Shown one piece after another: positions 24,566-32,431 of a DNA stretch of 64,000 nt. Source of the DNA: Ktedonosporobacter rubrisoli (lineage in GTDB: Bacteria; Chloroflexota; Ktedonobacteria; Ktedonobacterales; Ktedonobacteraceae); contig NZ_CP035758.1 of assembly GCF_004208415.1 (NCBI RefSeq), forward strand, positions 868,001 through 932,000. The letters run 5' to 3'. The notes under the pieces were generated by a model. It was not told where the DNA came from. It saw only the letters and a program-made list of their open reading frames with translations, and ran no database searches. A program made the position numbers and the translations under genes. Each line of letters begins with the position of its first letter. Positions within the stretch are counted from its first letter, which is position 1.

Positions 24566-24865
24566 TTATAGAATTACCACAGGCTTTCCTGGGCGAACTC
24601 CTTCCGGTGGCTCCTGGAAGCGTTCGGCGGGACGCAGGTTGACCTCTCCCCGCGTGATACTGAGCAGCATGGCGTTCTTCTGCACGCGCTGCGCCTGGCA
24701 GACACACAGGGGATTATCGCAGAAGGGGTCTTTCAGGCTATGGATGAGGAATACGGGGACGATGGTTTGTGGAATGCTGGTGTCGGTCATATAGGCAAGC
24801 GTCAGCGGTGGCTGCTTGTCTTCTTCGGGAAAATCCGGGAACAATGTACTGATGCGTACACTCAT
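24566..24865 (-). CDS. unknown protein with CxxxxCxC motif
   Basis: 99 residues from ATG 24865 (AGGGAGAGG upstream); a GTG/ATG further up at 24901 lacks a binding site. It begins MSVRISTLFPDFPEEDKQPP and contains HSLKDPFCDNPLCVCQAQRV, a cysteine cluster that could bind metal, then LRPAERFQEPPEGVRPG. No family was recognised. Its 3' end faces the XRE/TPR gene's 3' end, 22 bases away. Confidence 0.5.
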   Translation of the reverse strand: MSVRISTLFPDFPEEDKQPPLTLAYMTDTSIPQTIVPVFLIHSLKDPFCDNPLCVCQAQRVQKNAMLLSITRGEVNLRPAERFQEPPEGVRPGKPVVIL

Positions 24866-24903
24866 GGGCTTACCTCTCCCTGAATCGACAGGTAGCGCCA
24901 ATC

Positions 24904-24989
24904 GTGGTAAACTACCACTAGGCTTTTAGCCTGTCCTGGCGGCAAAAACCCTCTAACGCAGTGTCTTTTGCCGCCACTGTGGAAACAGT
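24904..24989. repeat. cluster of three hairpins
   Basis: Three perfect stems in 86 bases: GTGGTA/TACCAC (24904-24918), GGCGGCAAAA/TTTTGCCGCC (24938-24947 and 24966-24975, 10 bp) and ACTGT/ACAGT (24976-24989). They lie upstream of the minus-strand gene at 24865. They may be a leader structure, an operator or a recombination site. Confidence 0.45.
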
Positions 24990-25078
24990 TAAAAAGGATG
25001 GGAAATTTCTGATTGGGCTGTGGAACTTTCTCAGGGTGTACACAGCTTCAAATCCGGTTTATCAAAAGTCTCTAGGGA

Positions 25079-25108
25079 CGCCTGGGTTCTTCCTGGGCGT
25101 TTCTTAGC
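25079..25108 (+). terminator. possible terminator hairpin
   Basis: CGCCTGGG and CCTGGGCG pair (8 bp with two wobbles) around a TTCTT loop and are followed by TTTCTT on the plus strand. No plus-strand gene ends just before it. It lies immediately downstream of the minus-strand XRE gene (25135-25359), where only the reverse complement would be transcribed. Confidence 0.3.
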
Positions 25109-25134
25109 ATCACCTCCTTAAATAAGCCTGGATG

Positions 25135-25359
25135 TCAGTCGGCAAAATTAAGCCCTTCAATATCCATGTAGGTGATTTCTTTTTCTTCACCTAACTCCTT
25201 TAATCCCCTGGATATGGCGTTAGCAATCTTCCCGGCAGTCGCCTTATAGATGCTGTCGCCTTTTTCGGCGTCACTTACCGTGGCGGCGCGGACACCGGCC
25301 TCACGGGCCAGCCTCGCTTTCGACCATCCAAGCTTAACCCGATACCCTTCAAGCGTCAT
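25135..25359 (-). CDS. XRE-family regulator (single HTH)
   Basis: 74 residues. Helix-turn-helix: MTLEGYRVKLGWSKARLARE, AGVRAATVSDAEKGD, then AGKIANAISRGLKEL. The tail EKEITYMDIEGL matches the usual C-terminal strand region of this group. AGGAG lies 12 bases before the ATG. It is read away from the recombinase block and may control it from the shared 340-base region. Confidence 0.7.
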   Translation of the reverse strand: MTLEGYRVKLGWSKARLAREAGVRAATVSDAEKGDSIYKATAGKIANAISRGLKELGEEKEITYMDIEGLNFAD

Positions 25360-25702
25360 AGGTTAAGCCACTCCTAAACAAAGATAATTTCTTTTATAAG
25401 TATGCCATTCACACTGCTACGCTGTCAATAGTTGCAGGACGCTATCATACGCTGTGCATCATCACATTACGCTTCATGGCAAAACACACTGTTTTATGGT
25501 ATAGTATAACTAACTCTATCGCTTGGGCTAATCCGTAAGACCGCAGAACCGTAAGGCGGTGTGGAACTGTTCATTTACAGTGCATTCCCTAAATCTTGAA
25601 ATTCTCTGCTATAATATAAGCCAGGCGGAAATACACCCAAACGGAGGGCATTGCCCTTAGCACCTGTCAGACGAATGCGTTACGGAAAGGAAGACGCACA
25701 TC
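25360..25702. promoter_or_regulatory. regulatory region between XRE gene and recombinase block
   Basis: It contains an extended -10 promoter TGCTATAAT (25607-25615) directed at the recombinase genes. No clear -35 is seen, and the leader is about 80 bases. Another TATAGT lies near 25500. No open frame of note. Confidence 0.45.
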
Positions 25703-25897
25703 ATGCTACAGGAATTCATGTACCGGCGTGCCAGCACGGAGAGTGCGGACAGACACACGTTGGAACAGCAGGAAACTGCTTGCCGCAATTATTGCGAAAC
25801 AAACGGCCTTACCCTCGTAGACATATTCCGGGAAACAGGCAAAGGTACACAGCAGGAACCCGGAACCTCGCCTGCTGAGCATAGAGAGGAAAAATAA
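25703..25897 (+). CDS. truncated serine recombinase N-terminus (stand-alone)
   Basis: 64 residues. EFMYRRASTES carries the resolvase beta-1 strand with the nucleophile position occupied by Ser, and TLEQQETACRNYCETNGLTL is the typical following helix. The sequence then stops after IFRETGKG, so the rest of the catalytic domain and all DNA-binding parts are missing. AAAGGAAG lies upstream. Whether it is a remnant or a made protein is open; it is the first of three recombinase-related frames in a row. Confidence 0.5.
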   Translation: MLQEFMYRRASTESADRHTLEQQETACRNYCETNGLTLVDIFRETGKGTQQEPGTSPAEHREEK

Positions 25898-25901
25898 CAC
25901 C

Positions 25902-26348
25902 ATGCAGCACGCAACCTCTCAAGTACGCACCTCGGAAACTTCAGGGAAACGGGTGTTTCTCTACTGCCGCGTTGCTGTGAACGACGCGACAAGCAATGCC
26001 ATCCTGGATCGGCAGGAAGCCGCCTGCCGGGCATACTCCACACAACACGGCCTGACCGTCGCGGGCGTGTTTCGGGATAGTTGCGGCGGCCTGCGCTGGC
26101 AGGACATGCCGGAATTTACCCGTATGCGGAAACAATATCTGGAAGGGGAAGCAGATGACGTGGTTGTCATCGACCCCAGCCGCATCAGCCGCAACACCAA
26201 ACAGCTCTTTATCCTGGTGCAGGAGATGGCGGAACATGGCATTACCCTCTTCTGCGCGAGTGGCGGTCACAGGGATGCTTCCAAACTGGCCGTGTATATG
26301 CCGGAAGCGGAAATCGTGCGCTCACTTTTCGAGCGCTACAGCCGCTAA
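25902..26348 (+). CDS. stand-alone resolvase domain lacking the catalytic serine
   Basis: 148 residues covering one complete resolvase-type catalytic domain. RVFLYCRVAVND stands where active enzymes read YCRVSTD, so the nucleophile is Ala. The arginine segment is kept (DPSRISRNTKQLF), as are the QEAACRAYSTQHGLTV helix and the ITLFCASGG strand. No zinc or DNA-binding region follows. It begins 4 bases after the stop of the truncated frame and ends 57 bases before the large recombinase. A regulatory partner for the active enzyme is plausible. Confidence 0.65.
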   Translation: MQHATSQVRTSETSGKRVFLYCRVAVNDATSNAILDRQEAACRAYSTQHGLTVAGVFRDSCGGLRWQDMPEFTRMRKQYLEGEADDVVVIDPSRISRNTKQLFILVQEMAEHGITLFCASGGHRDASKLAVYMPEAEIVRSLFERYSR

Positions 26349-26405
26349 GAAAACGCCGGAACCGGACGCCGCCCGTCTTCGGTTCCTCCAGCACAGAAAG
26401 TACAG

Positions 26406-28478
26406 GTGAAGGAATTGTCCGCCTACCAGAAAAAGCAAGTACAGGAAATGACGAAACGGGTGCTGCGTGCGGTCATTTACTGCCGCGTCAGCACCGATAA
26501 GCAGGAACAGGACGGCGAAAGCCTGGAATACCAGGAAGAGAAATGCCTCCAATATGCCGCGCTACACGGCATTGAAGTCATTCTAGTCCTGAAAGAAACC
26601 AAGAGCGGCTACATCCACTATTCGCTGCGGGAGAAGCTGACGGTTGCCCGGCAGATGCTCCGTGACGGTCTGGCAGATATGATTATCGTCTGGGATTTAC
26701 GCCGCTTCTCGCGTAACTTCGTACACTCCGCGATGATTTTTGAGGAAATCGAGAGCCACGGCGGCGAGATTGTCAGCGTATCTGAGAATATCGACAATAG
26801 CCTCACAGGCAGGTTGATACGCTCCATTCTGGCATGGAGTGCCGAATCCGAGCGTGAAAAAATTGTTGAATATGCCAACCGTCACTGGAAGGGCAGGTTC
26901 GAGCAGGGACTCCCTATCGGAACGGGCCGCGCCCCTTATGGGTGGGATTGGAAAGACGAGGATAAGACTGCCTATATTATCAATAAAGAGGAGACCGGGG
27001 TACGGCTTTCCATTGCGGAAATGTTTCTTGAAGAAGACATGAGCCTGCGGGCCATTGCCCACCATCTTACAGAGGCAGGTATAACTACTCCCACGAAATT
27101 ACGGGGAGTCAATAAGAAAGAGAGTTTTTGGCGAGCTTCCACCGTTTACATGTTTCTCGCTGATCCGGTTAACATCGGAGTGATTACTATTGCCCGATCC
27201 GTGACCGTGACAGGCCCCGATGGCCGTTCAAAGAGGATTGCGAATGAGAACGCGAAGGTAGTTCCTGGCGGCATTCCGGCAATTATGACCGTGGAAAGGT
27301 ATGAACTGATACTTGCGAAGCTGGCAACCAACCAGGCGACTAAAAGCCATCTCCATAAGAATGAGGAAGATTTTCTGCTCAAAGGCCATATCTTCTGTAA
27401 GACCTGTAATTACAGCATGGTCGGTAAAAATTGTAAAAGCCAGAACACTTCCTATCCTTTTTATCTCTGTCACAAAATAAGCAACAAATACGATGCTTGT
27501 CCTGATATGCCGGAGATAAGAACGGACAAGGTAAACCAGCTAGTATGGGAAGACTGTTGCCGTGTCTTTGAGCGGCTTGAATTGATTCGGGAGGTTATTG
27601 AACAGAATATTGACGCATCGGTGCAAGCCTTGCTTGAAGATACCAAAGGCCGCTCGCTCATGAAAGAGTTGGAAGACGATATTTCCTATGCTCTTACCGA
27701 GCGCGATAAGCATCCCAGAAATAGTTATTACTATACTCTTATTGATCAGGATGTCATGCATAAACAGGAACAGCTTGCGAGGCACCAGAAAGAATATGCC
27801 GCATCCCGCGATGTACTGAAATTATCTGCCACCTACCGGGAAAGCATTCTGGGCTTCTTATCTTTCCTGAGTACCATGCGTGGCCGGTATCATGAGGCAA
27901 GTTTTAGCGAGAAACGCCACGCATTAGATGTCCTGGGCGTGCAGGTGTTCATTTGTCCTGATAAAGAGCCGGTTATAGCTCCTGTAGAAACGGATGTGGA
28001 ATGGCTGACGGTGCGAGAGGCGGCAAGACTGGCGGGAATAAAGCGGGGAACCCTGCGCCGTCATGTGGAGAGTGGAAATATTCGATCTGAGAGAAGAAAC
28101 ATACCTCAGCTAGCGATTCATCGTGACGAGCTGAAGCGATTTTTTTCTTCAATGGGCTGGGAGCGGGATTTGAAAGGGTATGACGATGAATGGATGACCG
28201 TTAACCAGTTGACTGTGCGCAATATTACAAACTGGCACACTATACACCGTGCGCTGGATCGTGGTACACTTCAGGCAGGTGAAAGGGAGGTTATGCATAC
28301 CTGCATTCACCGGGATGAACTGAACCGTTTCTTGAGGGAATCCCCGGTTCGCCCAAGACCGACTTTGGAGGAGATTCAGGGCAGAATCGAGGTTACTTAC
28401 TCACCTATGTTTGTTTCGCAGGAGAAAATGAGGGAGAGCATGGTCGTGCAAAACGGCGCAGGTGTTCAAGCGTTCTAA
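26406..28478 (+). CDS. large serine recombinase (integrase) with two C-terminal Xis-like HTH domains
   Basis: 690 residues. The catalytic domain (20-160) has YCRVSTDKQEQ with the nucleophile Ser and WDLRRFSRN. The recombinase domain (160-300) has APYGWDWK and LRAIAHHLTEAGI. A zinc ribbon starts with CKTC near 330, followed by a coiled coil. Then come two extra domains: EWLTVREAARLAGIKRGTLR (about 531-583) and EWMTVNQLTVRNITNWHTIH (about 594-645). Each ends in HRDEL(K/N)RF(F/L), like MerR/excisionase winged helices. Such domains are absent from ordinary phage-type large serine integrases. Its last codons and stop lie within the interrupted XRE gene, i.e. at the presumed attR. Confidence 0.88.
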   Translation: MKELSAYQKKQVQEMTKRVLRAVIYCRVSTDKQEQDGESLEYQEEKCLQYAALHGIEVILVLKETKSGYIHYSLREKLTVARQMLRDGLADMIIVWDLRRFSRNFVHSAMIFEEIESHGGEIVSVSENIDNSLTGRLIRSILAWSAESEREKIVEYANRHWKGRFEQGLPIGTGRAPYGWDWKDEDKTAYIINKEETGVRLSIAEMFLEEDMSLRAIAHHLTEAGITTPTKLRGVNKKESFWRASTVYMFLADPVNIGVITIARSVTVTGPDGRSKRIANENAKVVPGGIPAIMTVERYELILAKLATNQATKSHLHKNEEDFLLKGHIFCKTCNYSMVGKNCKSQNTSYPFYLCHKISNKYDACPDMPEIRTDKVNQLVWEDCCRVFERLELIREVIEQNIDASVQALLEDTKGRSLMKELEDDISYALTERDKHPRNSYYYTLIDQDVMHKQEQLARHQKEYAASRDVLKLSATYRESILGFLSFLSTMRGRYHEASFSEKRHALDVLGVQVFICPDKEPVIAPVETDVEWLTVREAARLAGIKRGTLRRHVESGNIRSERRNIPQLAIHRDELKRFFSSMGWERDLKGYDDEWMTVNQLTVRNITNWHTIHRALDRGTLQAGEREVMHTCIHRDELNRFLRESPVRPRPTLEEIQGRIEVTYSPMFVSQEKMRESMVVQNGAGVQAF

Positions 28479-28700
28479 GACTTGCGTTGAAGGAGTAATG
28501 GAGCGCCCCTGCTCTAACCAGGTATACCAATCCACGCTGACACCAACAAGTTGTGCCACTTCAGCCCGCCTGAGCCCAGGTGTTTTGCGCCTGCTCCCGC
28601 GCAACAAACCAACCTCTTCAGGAGTAAGCCTTGCCCTGCGCGTTCGCAGAAAATCTCCTAGCTCGCGCAAACGATATTCTTGCTGCCGCTGACTTACCAT
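28401..28700 (-). pseudogene. MmyB-type XRE regulator interrupted by the element
   Basis: From ATG 28700 (AGGAGG 5 bases upstream) the protein reads RELGDFLRTRRARLTPEEVG, then RKTPGLRRAEVAQLVGVSVD and WYTWLEQGRSITPSTQVLERL. This is the exact N-terminal pattern of XRE regulators with a C-terminal MmyB-like ligand domain, normally about 270 residues. After residue 79 it runs into element DNA and stops at 28401. The missing part should lie at the left end of the element. The gene is divergent from an SDR gene, its usual neighbour in this family, so loss may change control of that gene. Confidence 0.8.
28455..28478. other. probable attR / right boundary of the element
   Basis: Reading the XRE gene backwards from 28700, the MmyB-type pattern holds up to STQVLERL (codons down to about 28463) and then changes to unrelated residues. 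The integrase reading frame ends at 28478 in the same bases. The crossover must lie close to 28463-28475. The left copy (attL) is outside the window, so the exact core cannot be fixed. Confidence 0.6.
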
Positions 28701-28862
28701 TCCGACCTCCTTCATCCCGGTATCTGGAAAGAGCAACTCTTGAAACAGAGAAGCGCGATTCCTATGATTATTGCTCATCTTATTCTAGGATCTCCTTCAG
28801 TATACCATAGGTACGCGGGTGAAGCACCTGCAAAAGTTAAGTGAAAGGCGAGGTATGACAAC

Positions 28863-29663
28863 ATGAATTTAAGGCTTAGAGGGAAGAGGGCGTTAGTAAC
28901 CGGATCAAGTTCCGGGATAGGCGAGGCTATTGCGAGGCTGCTAGCTGCAGAAGGCGTTGCTGTCGTGGTACATGGTCGCAACGAAAGCCGAGCCCGCGCT
29001 GTCGCCGAGGCGATCCGCGCCAAAGGAGGGAAAGCCGAGGTCGCTCCTGGTGACCTCACCACTGACACGGGGGCCGATGCGGTTGCCACAGCGGCGCAAG
29101 AGGGCGGACCTATTGATATTCTCGTCAACAATGCCGGAGTCTACGGCTACCTCTCATGGACGGAGGCAACGGCCGCGGACTGGGCGCAGAAATATAACAT
29201 CAACGTAATTGCTGGCGTGCGGATGATCCAGCGCCTGGTACCACAGATGCGTGAGCGGCACTGGGGTCGGGTGATCCAGATTGGCGGCGCCTCAGCGCAG
29301 CAGCCTCATGCGCTCCAACCTGACTACAACGCGACACTGGCAGCTCGCCACAATCTTGCAGTGTCCCTGGCACGTGAACTGAAGGACACCGGTGTGACCT
29401 CCAACATCGTAGCACCTGGTGTGGTCCTGGTAGAGGAAGTCAGGGCCACTTTGACCAGTCTGGCGCCGGAAAGTGGCTGGGGCGAGGCGTGGGAGGAAAT
29501 CGAGCCCAACGCTACACGGGCCATAGTTCCAAATGACGTGGGCCGTTTCGCGCGGCCAGAGGAGATCGCCGCAGCTGTCGCGTACCTGGCCAGCCCAGTT
29601 GCTGATTACGTGAGCGGTGCCACCATTCGCGTTGACGGTGGCACAAGCCGTTCGGTTTTTTAA
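28863..29663 (+). CDS. SDR-family oxidoreductase with altered active site
   Basis: 266 residues. The Rossmann motif TGSSSGIG (14-21), NNAG (about 90) and catalytic Ser in GGASAQ are present. The catalytic YxxxK reads YNATL, so the Lys has become Leu. The rest follows classical SDRs (VAPGVV, ...VSGATIRVDGG). The missing Lys makes ordinary NAD(P)-dependent alcohol/ketone chemistry doubtful. It is divergent from the interrupted XRE gene, with about 160 bases between for both promoters. Confidence 0.8.
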   Translation: MNLRLRGKRALVTGSSSGIGEAIARLLAAEGVAVVVHGRNESRARAVAEAIRAKGGKAEVAPGDLTTDTGADAVATAAQEGGPIDILVNNAGVYGYLSWTEATAADWAQKYNINVIAGVRMIQRLVPQMRERHWGRVIQIGGASAQQPHALQPDYNATLAARHNLAVSLARELKDTGVTSNIVAPGVVLVEEVRATLTSLAPESGWGEAWEEIEPNATRAIVPNDVGRFARPEEIAAAVAYLASPVADYVSGATIRVDGGTSRSVF

Positions 29664-29723
29664 GACCGCTTAGTATCAGGGAGAGGATAGCATGTCGCTG
29701 CCAAGTTAGCCGTCCCGCCTGCG

Positions 29724-30002
29724 CTAAGGCTTAGAGCGCAGCAGCCAGAATATGTTCTTTGCTACACTCATTTCGTAATCGCGAAAGAAAACGCGCCAGG
29801 GACCACAACCGAGCATAAAAGGCTGCATAAGCACTCTCTCGCCCTGGACTGTGTGCATCAAATCGTGAGCTGCCCACGTGTGAAGCATCCGGGCCAGCGT
29901 TACAGTGCCGAACTGCGGGTGCTGAACGGTTCGTGCCAGGTCGCCATCCTGCAAGTTCTGTAGCGCCATAAGGCTTTCCTGGCGCCTGCGCGCAGCAGAC
30001 AT
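29724..30002 (-). pseudogene. 3' fragment of a DinB-like gene
   Basis: The frame encodes RRRQESLMALQNLQDGDLAR and then VQHPQFGTVTLARMLHTWAA, HDLMHTVQGERVLMQ and GCGPWRVFFRD. It is nearly identical to the last 80 residues of the intact DinB-like protein at 31471-31995. DNA identity is high over about 230 bases (29770-29995 against 31495-31720). The N-terminal half is missing. It is a duplicated remnant in direct orientation. Confidence 0.75.
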
Positions 30003-30106
30003 TTACTCGCTGGCTCAGCATTCTCAACTTTTGCATTACTGCCGGGTGCATGGAGGTAAAAAAACGCAAAGAGCCTCCCGGTAAAGAAGATTCCCCACAG
30101 AAGCTT

Positions 30107-31384
30107 TCATTGCAACGCCCCCAATTTTTCCCAGTGCTTTCCCCCGTCATCAGTCCTGTATATATCAGCCTTGTTACTATCACTTGCCAGCAACGCCAGC
30201 CCGATCTGAGAAGAGACAAACTTAACTTTGAGATTGAATGCACTCCCTCCTGGAACCGGGTTCGACGATTTCATCCATTGTCCATTGGTTAGCGTGTACA
30301 AGAAAGCCCTATCTTCAAAATGCGTGGCGTCGACCATCTCCACTTCCTGAGTAGCTGTTGGAAGACGATTACCCCTTACCTGCCAGGTGTTTCCGCCGTC
30401 CTGCGTCATATATATATAGTATGTATCTGTCGTATCCGCAGTAAAAGCGGCAACGAAATAGCCTTCACGCTGGTTGAAAAATGAGAGGTTGAGCAGCCTA
30501 TAGGGCTGTAGAGTTTCTTGTGAGGGAAAAGGAAGGGCCGGCGACTGTTTCCAGGTAGACCCACCATCATGAGTTACATAGAGAACCTCTGGAAAAGCAC
30601 GAGGATCGCTGGGGGCAATATGCCCGGGCCCATCGATGGAAGTAACTAACCATCCAGTGTGAGCATCAGTAAAGGTGAGTAGGCTACCAGCATATTTCAA
30701 AGGCAGGTGAGCGACTAACTGCCAGGTCTGGCCTCCGTTATCAGTACGGAAAAGCGTCTCATCGTTTGCTGGGAATGGCGTTCTATCGTTACCCCCTTTT
30801 ATCATCGATGGGTCAGGCAGCGGTGTCATTACCCAGCCATGCATGTGATCAAGAAATGTCCAGCTAGAAGTTCCCATCCCGTTTTTAGCGGTTACCGGCG
30901 TTGTAGGCCAATTGCAACGCTGCCAGGTCGCTCCTCCATCAACTGTGCGGTAGAAGTACAGGAGAGCGGTACCAGCTCCAGCAGGCTGGATTGGCTGAAG
31001 GAAGGCCATATCAGCATCAAACACAAAAACCCAGAAATCTTTTCCCACAAGTTCTTGTGGGAGCACGACTTGCTTCCAGTCCTTGCCACCATCGGTCGTA
31101 CGAAAAAATGGAGTATTAGGAGCAGAAAATAGATTTTGATCGGACCAACCCACTTGCGAAGTTGCCATGTATATGCCGTTTAATTGTGCTCCAGAGCCTG
31201 GCAGTCTTGGAGGTGCTGAGGAAATACTGGTTGACTGGTCTTTGTGCACCGATACAGTGCCCGATGCAGCTGTCGATTCTCCTGGAAAACTACAGCCAGG
31301 AAGCAAAATAAGCATGAGGAGTGCACTCATCAATAGAAGCAGCGCATATCTCCGCGAAGGTTTCAAATGAATTTTCCGATACAA
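30107..31384 (-). CDS. lipoprotein with Asp-box (BNR/YCF48-like) beta-propeller
   Basis: 425 residues. A signal peptide with lipobox LLPGC (about 27-31) is followed by a Ser/Thr linker. The rest is a propeller with six Asp-box-like turns: TTDGGKDW, TVDGGATW, TDNGGQTW, THDGGSTW, TQDGGNTW and TDDGGKHW. Such proteins sit on the outer face of the membrane and bind proteins or sugars; sialidase catalytic residues are not evident. It lies between the DinB fragment and the intact DinB gene and was probably bracketed by that duplication. Confidence 0.8.
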   Translation of the reverse strand: MYRKIHLKPSRRYALLLLMSALLMLILLPGCSFPGESTAASGTVSVHKDQSTSISSAPPRLPGSGAQLNGIYMATSQVGWSDQNLFSAPNTPFFRTTDGGKDWKQVVLPQELVGKDFWVFVFDADMAFLQPIQPAGAGTALLYFYRTVDGGATWQRCNWPTTPVTAKNGMGTSSWTFLDHMHGWVMTPLPDPSMIKGGNDRTPFPANDETLFRTDNGGQTWQLVAHLPLKYAGSLLTFTDAHTGWLVTSIDGPGHIAPSDPRAFPEVLYVTHDGGSTWKQSPALPFPSQETLQPYRLLNLSFFNQREGYFVAAFTADTTDTYYIYMTQDGGNTWQVRGNRLPTATQEVEMVDATHFEDRAFLYTLTNGQWMKSSNPVPGGSAFNLKVKFVSSQIGLALLASDSNKADIYRTDDGGKHWEKLGALQ

Positions 31385-31470
31385 ATTCTACCTCTAGATA
31401 ATCTGGGTTATACAGTTTGTGACAGCATCTTAAAGTAATGGCAGTCAGATATGGCCAACGCTCACAACAA

Positions 31471-31995
31471 CTATTCTTTTGCAGTACTGATCTCGTGATC
31501 GCGAAAGAAAACGCGCCAGGGACCGCAGCCGAGCATAAAGGGCTGCATGAGCGCTCTCTCGCCCTGGACTGTGTGCATCAAATCGTGAGCTGCCCACGTG
31601 TGAAGCATCTGGGCCAGCGTTACAGTGCCGAACTGCGGGTGCTGGACGGTTCGTGTCAGGTCGTCGTCTTGCAAGCTCTGTAGCGCAACAAGGCTTTCCT
31701 GGCGTGTGCGCGCAAATGTAGCTACAAGCTCCTGCGGGCTCAGACCATCAAGTCCCGAATGCACCAGGCTTGGATCGAAGGGGCTAAAATCTTCTCCGGC
31801 CAGAAAAGCCCGCAAACGGACAGGAAAATTCTTGTACTCCGCGTCCAATAGATGCTGCAAACAATTGAGCGCTGACCACTCTCCAGCAACCGGCTGGCGT
31901 GTCAGCAAATCAGCAGGAAGGGTAGCAACCAGGCGTTGCCAACGTTCTGGAGTGGTAGAGAGAACAGCCTGGACATGCTCTAACAAGGTATTCAA
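31471..31995 (-). CDS. DinB/YfiT-like metal-dependent protein
   Basis: 174 residues from the TTG at 31995, which follows AGGAGG by 5 bases. The four-helix-bundle pattern is seen: LLEHVQAVLSTTPERWQRLV, WSALNCLQHLLDAEY with the first His, FARTRQESLVAL, and HTWAAHDLMH with the HxxxH ligands. DinB-superfamily enzymes are thiol-dependent transferases or stress proteins (bacillithiol/mycothiol-type). The substrate is unknown here. Its 3' part is duplicated 1.7 kb downstream. Confidence 0.8.
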   Translation of the reverse strand: MNTLLEHVQAVLSTTPERWQRLVATLPADLLTRQPVAGEWSALNCLQHLLDAEYKNFPVRLRAFLAGEDFSPFDPSLVHSGLDGLSPQELVATFARTRQESLVALQSLQDDDLTRTVQHPQFGTVTLAQMLHTWAAHDLMHTVQGERALMQPFMLGCGPWRVFFRDHEISTAKE

Positions 31996-32431
31996 CAGAA
32001 CCTCCTTTGGCCTGATCAATGATCTCAAAGAGCGTGGGAATCGGTGATTCGAGCTAAATAGTGCTGAAGTGCAGAAATCTGGCCGGCGACAAAAATAACG
32101 CCTTGCCTCCCAGAAACACTCTTCATGCCTCATTCTAACACGAACTGCATGCTAAAACCAGTGGCAGAATTGACAGGGAGCAGCAAAAAACTGCCACATC
32201 TGGCGCCGCGCTTCCCTTGCTGATCTTAGCCAGCCCCTTAAGCTGATTACGGCCGAAGAAGATAGCTTATGTGAGCATCCTGGCTGCCCTCGCTAAGTTA
32301 CTTGCAGCTTTTCCTATCTGCAAGCTTTTTTTATAGATGGATAGGCTTTCTGGCGCAACAATGCGTAGCCAATGATAGGTATGAGGCTGCCAGAATGGCT
32401 GGCAGCCCAATCACGCGCCGAAAAGAGCGCA
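31996..32431. other. intergenic region
   Basis: It holds the promoter area of the DinB gene and the 3' flank of the acyl-CoA synthetase gene. I see no further open frame or strong hairpin. Confidence 0.4.
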
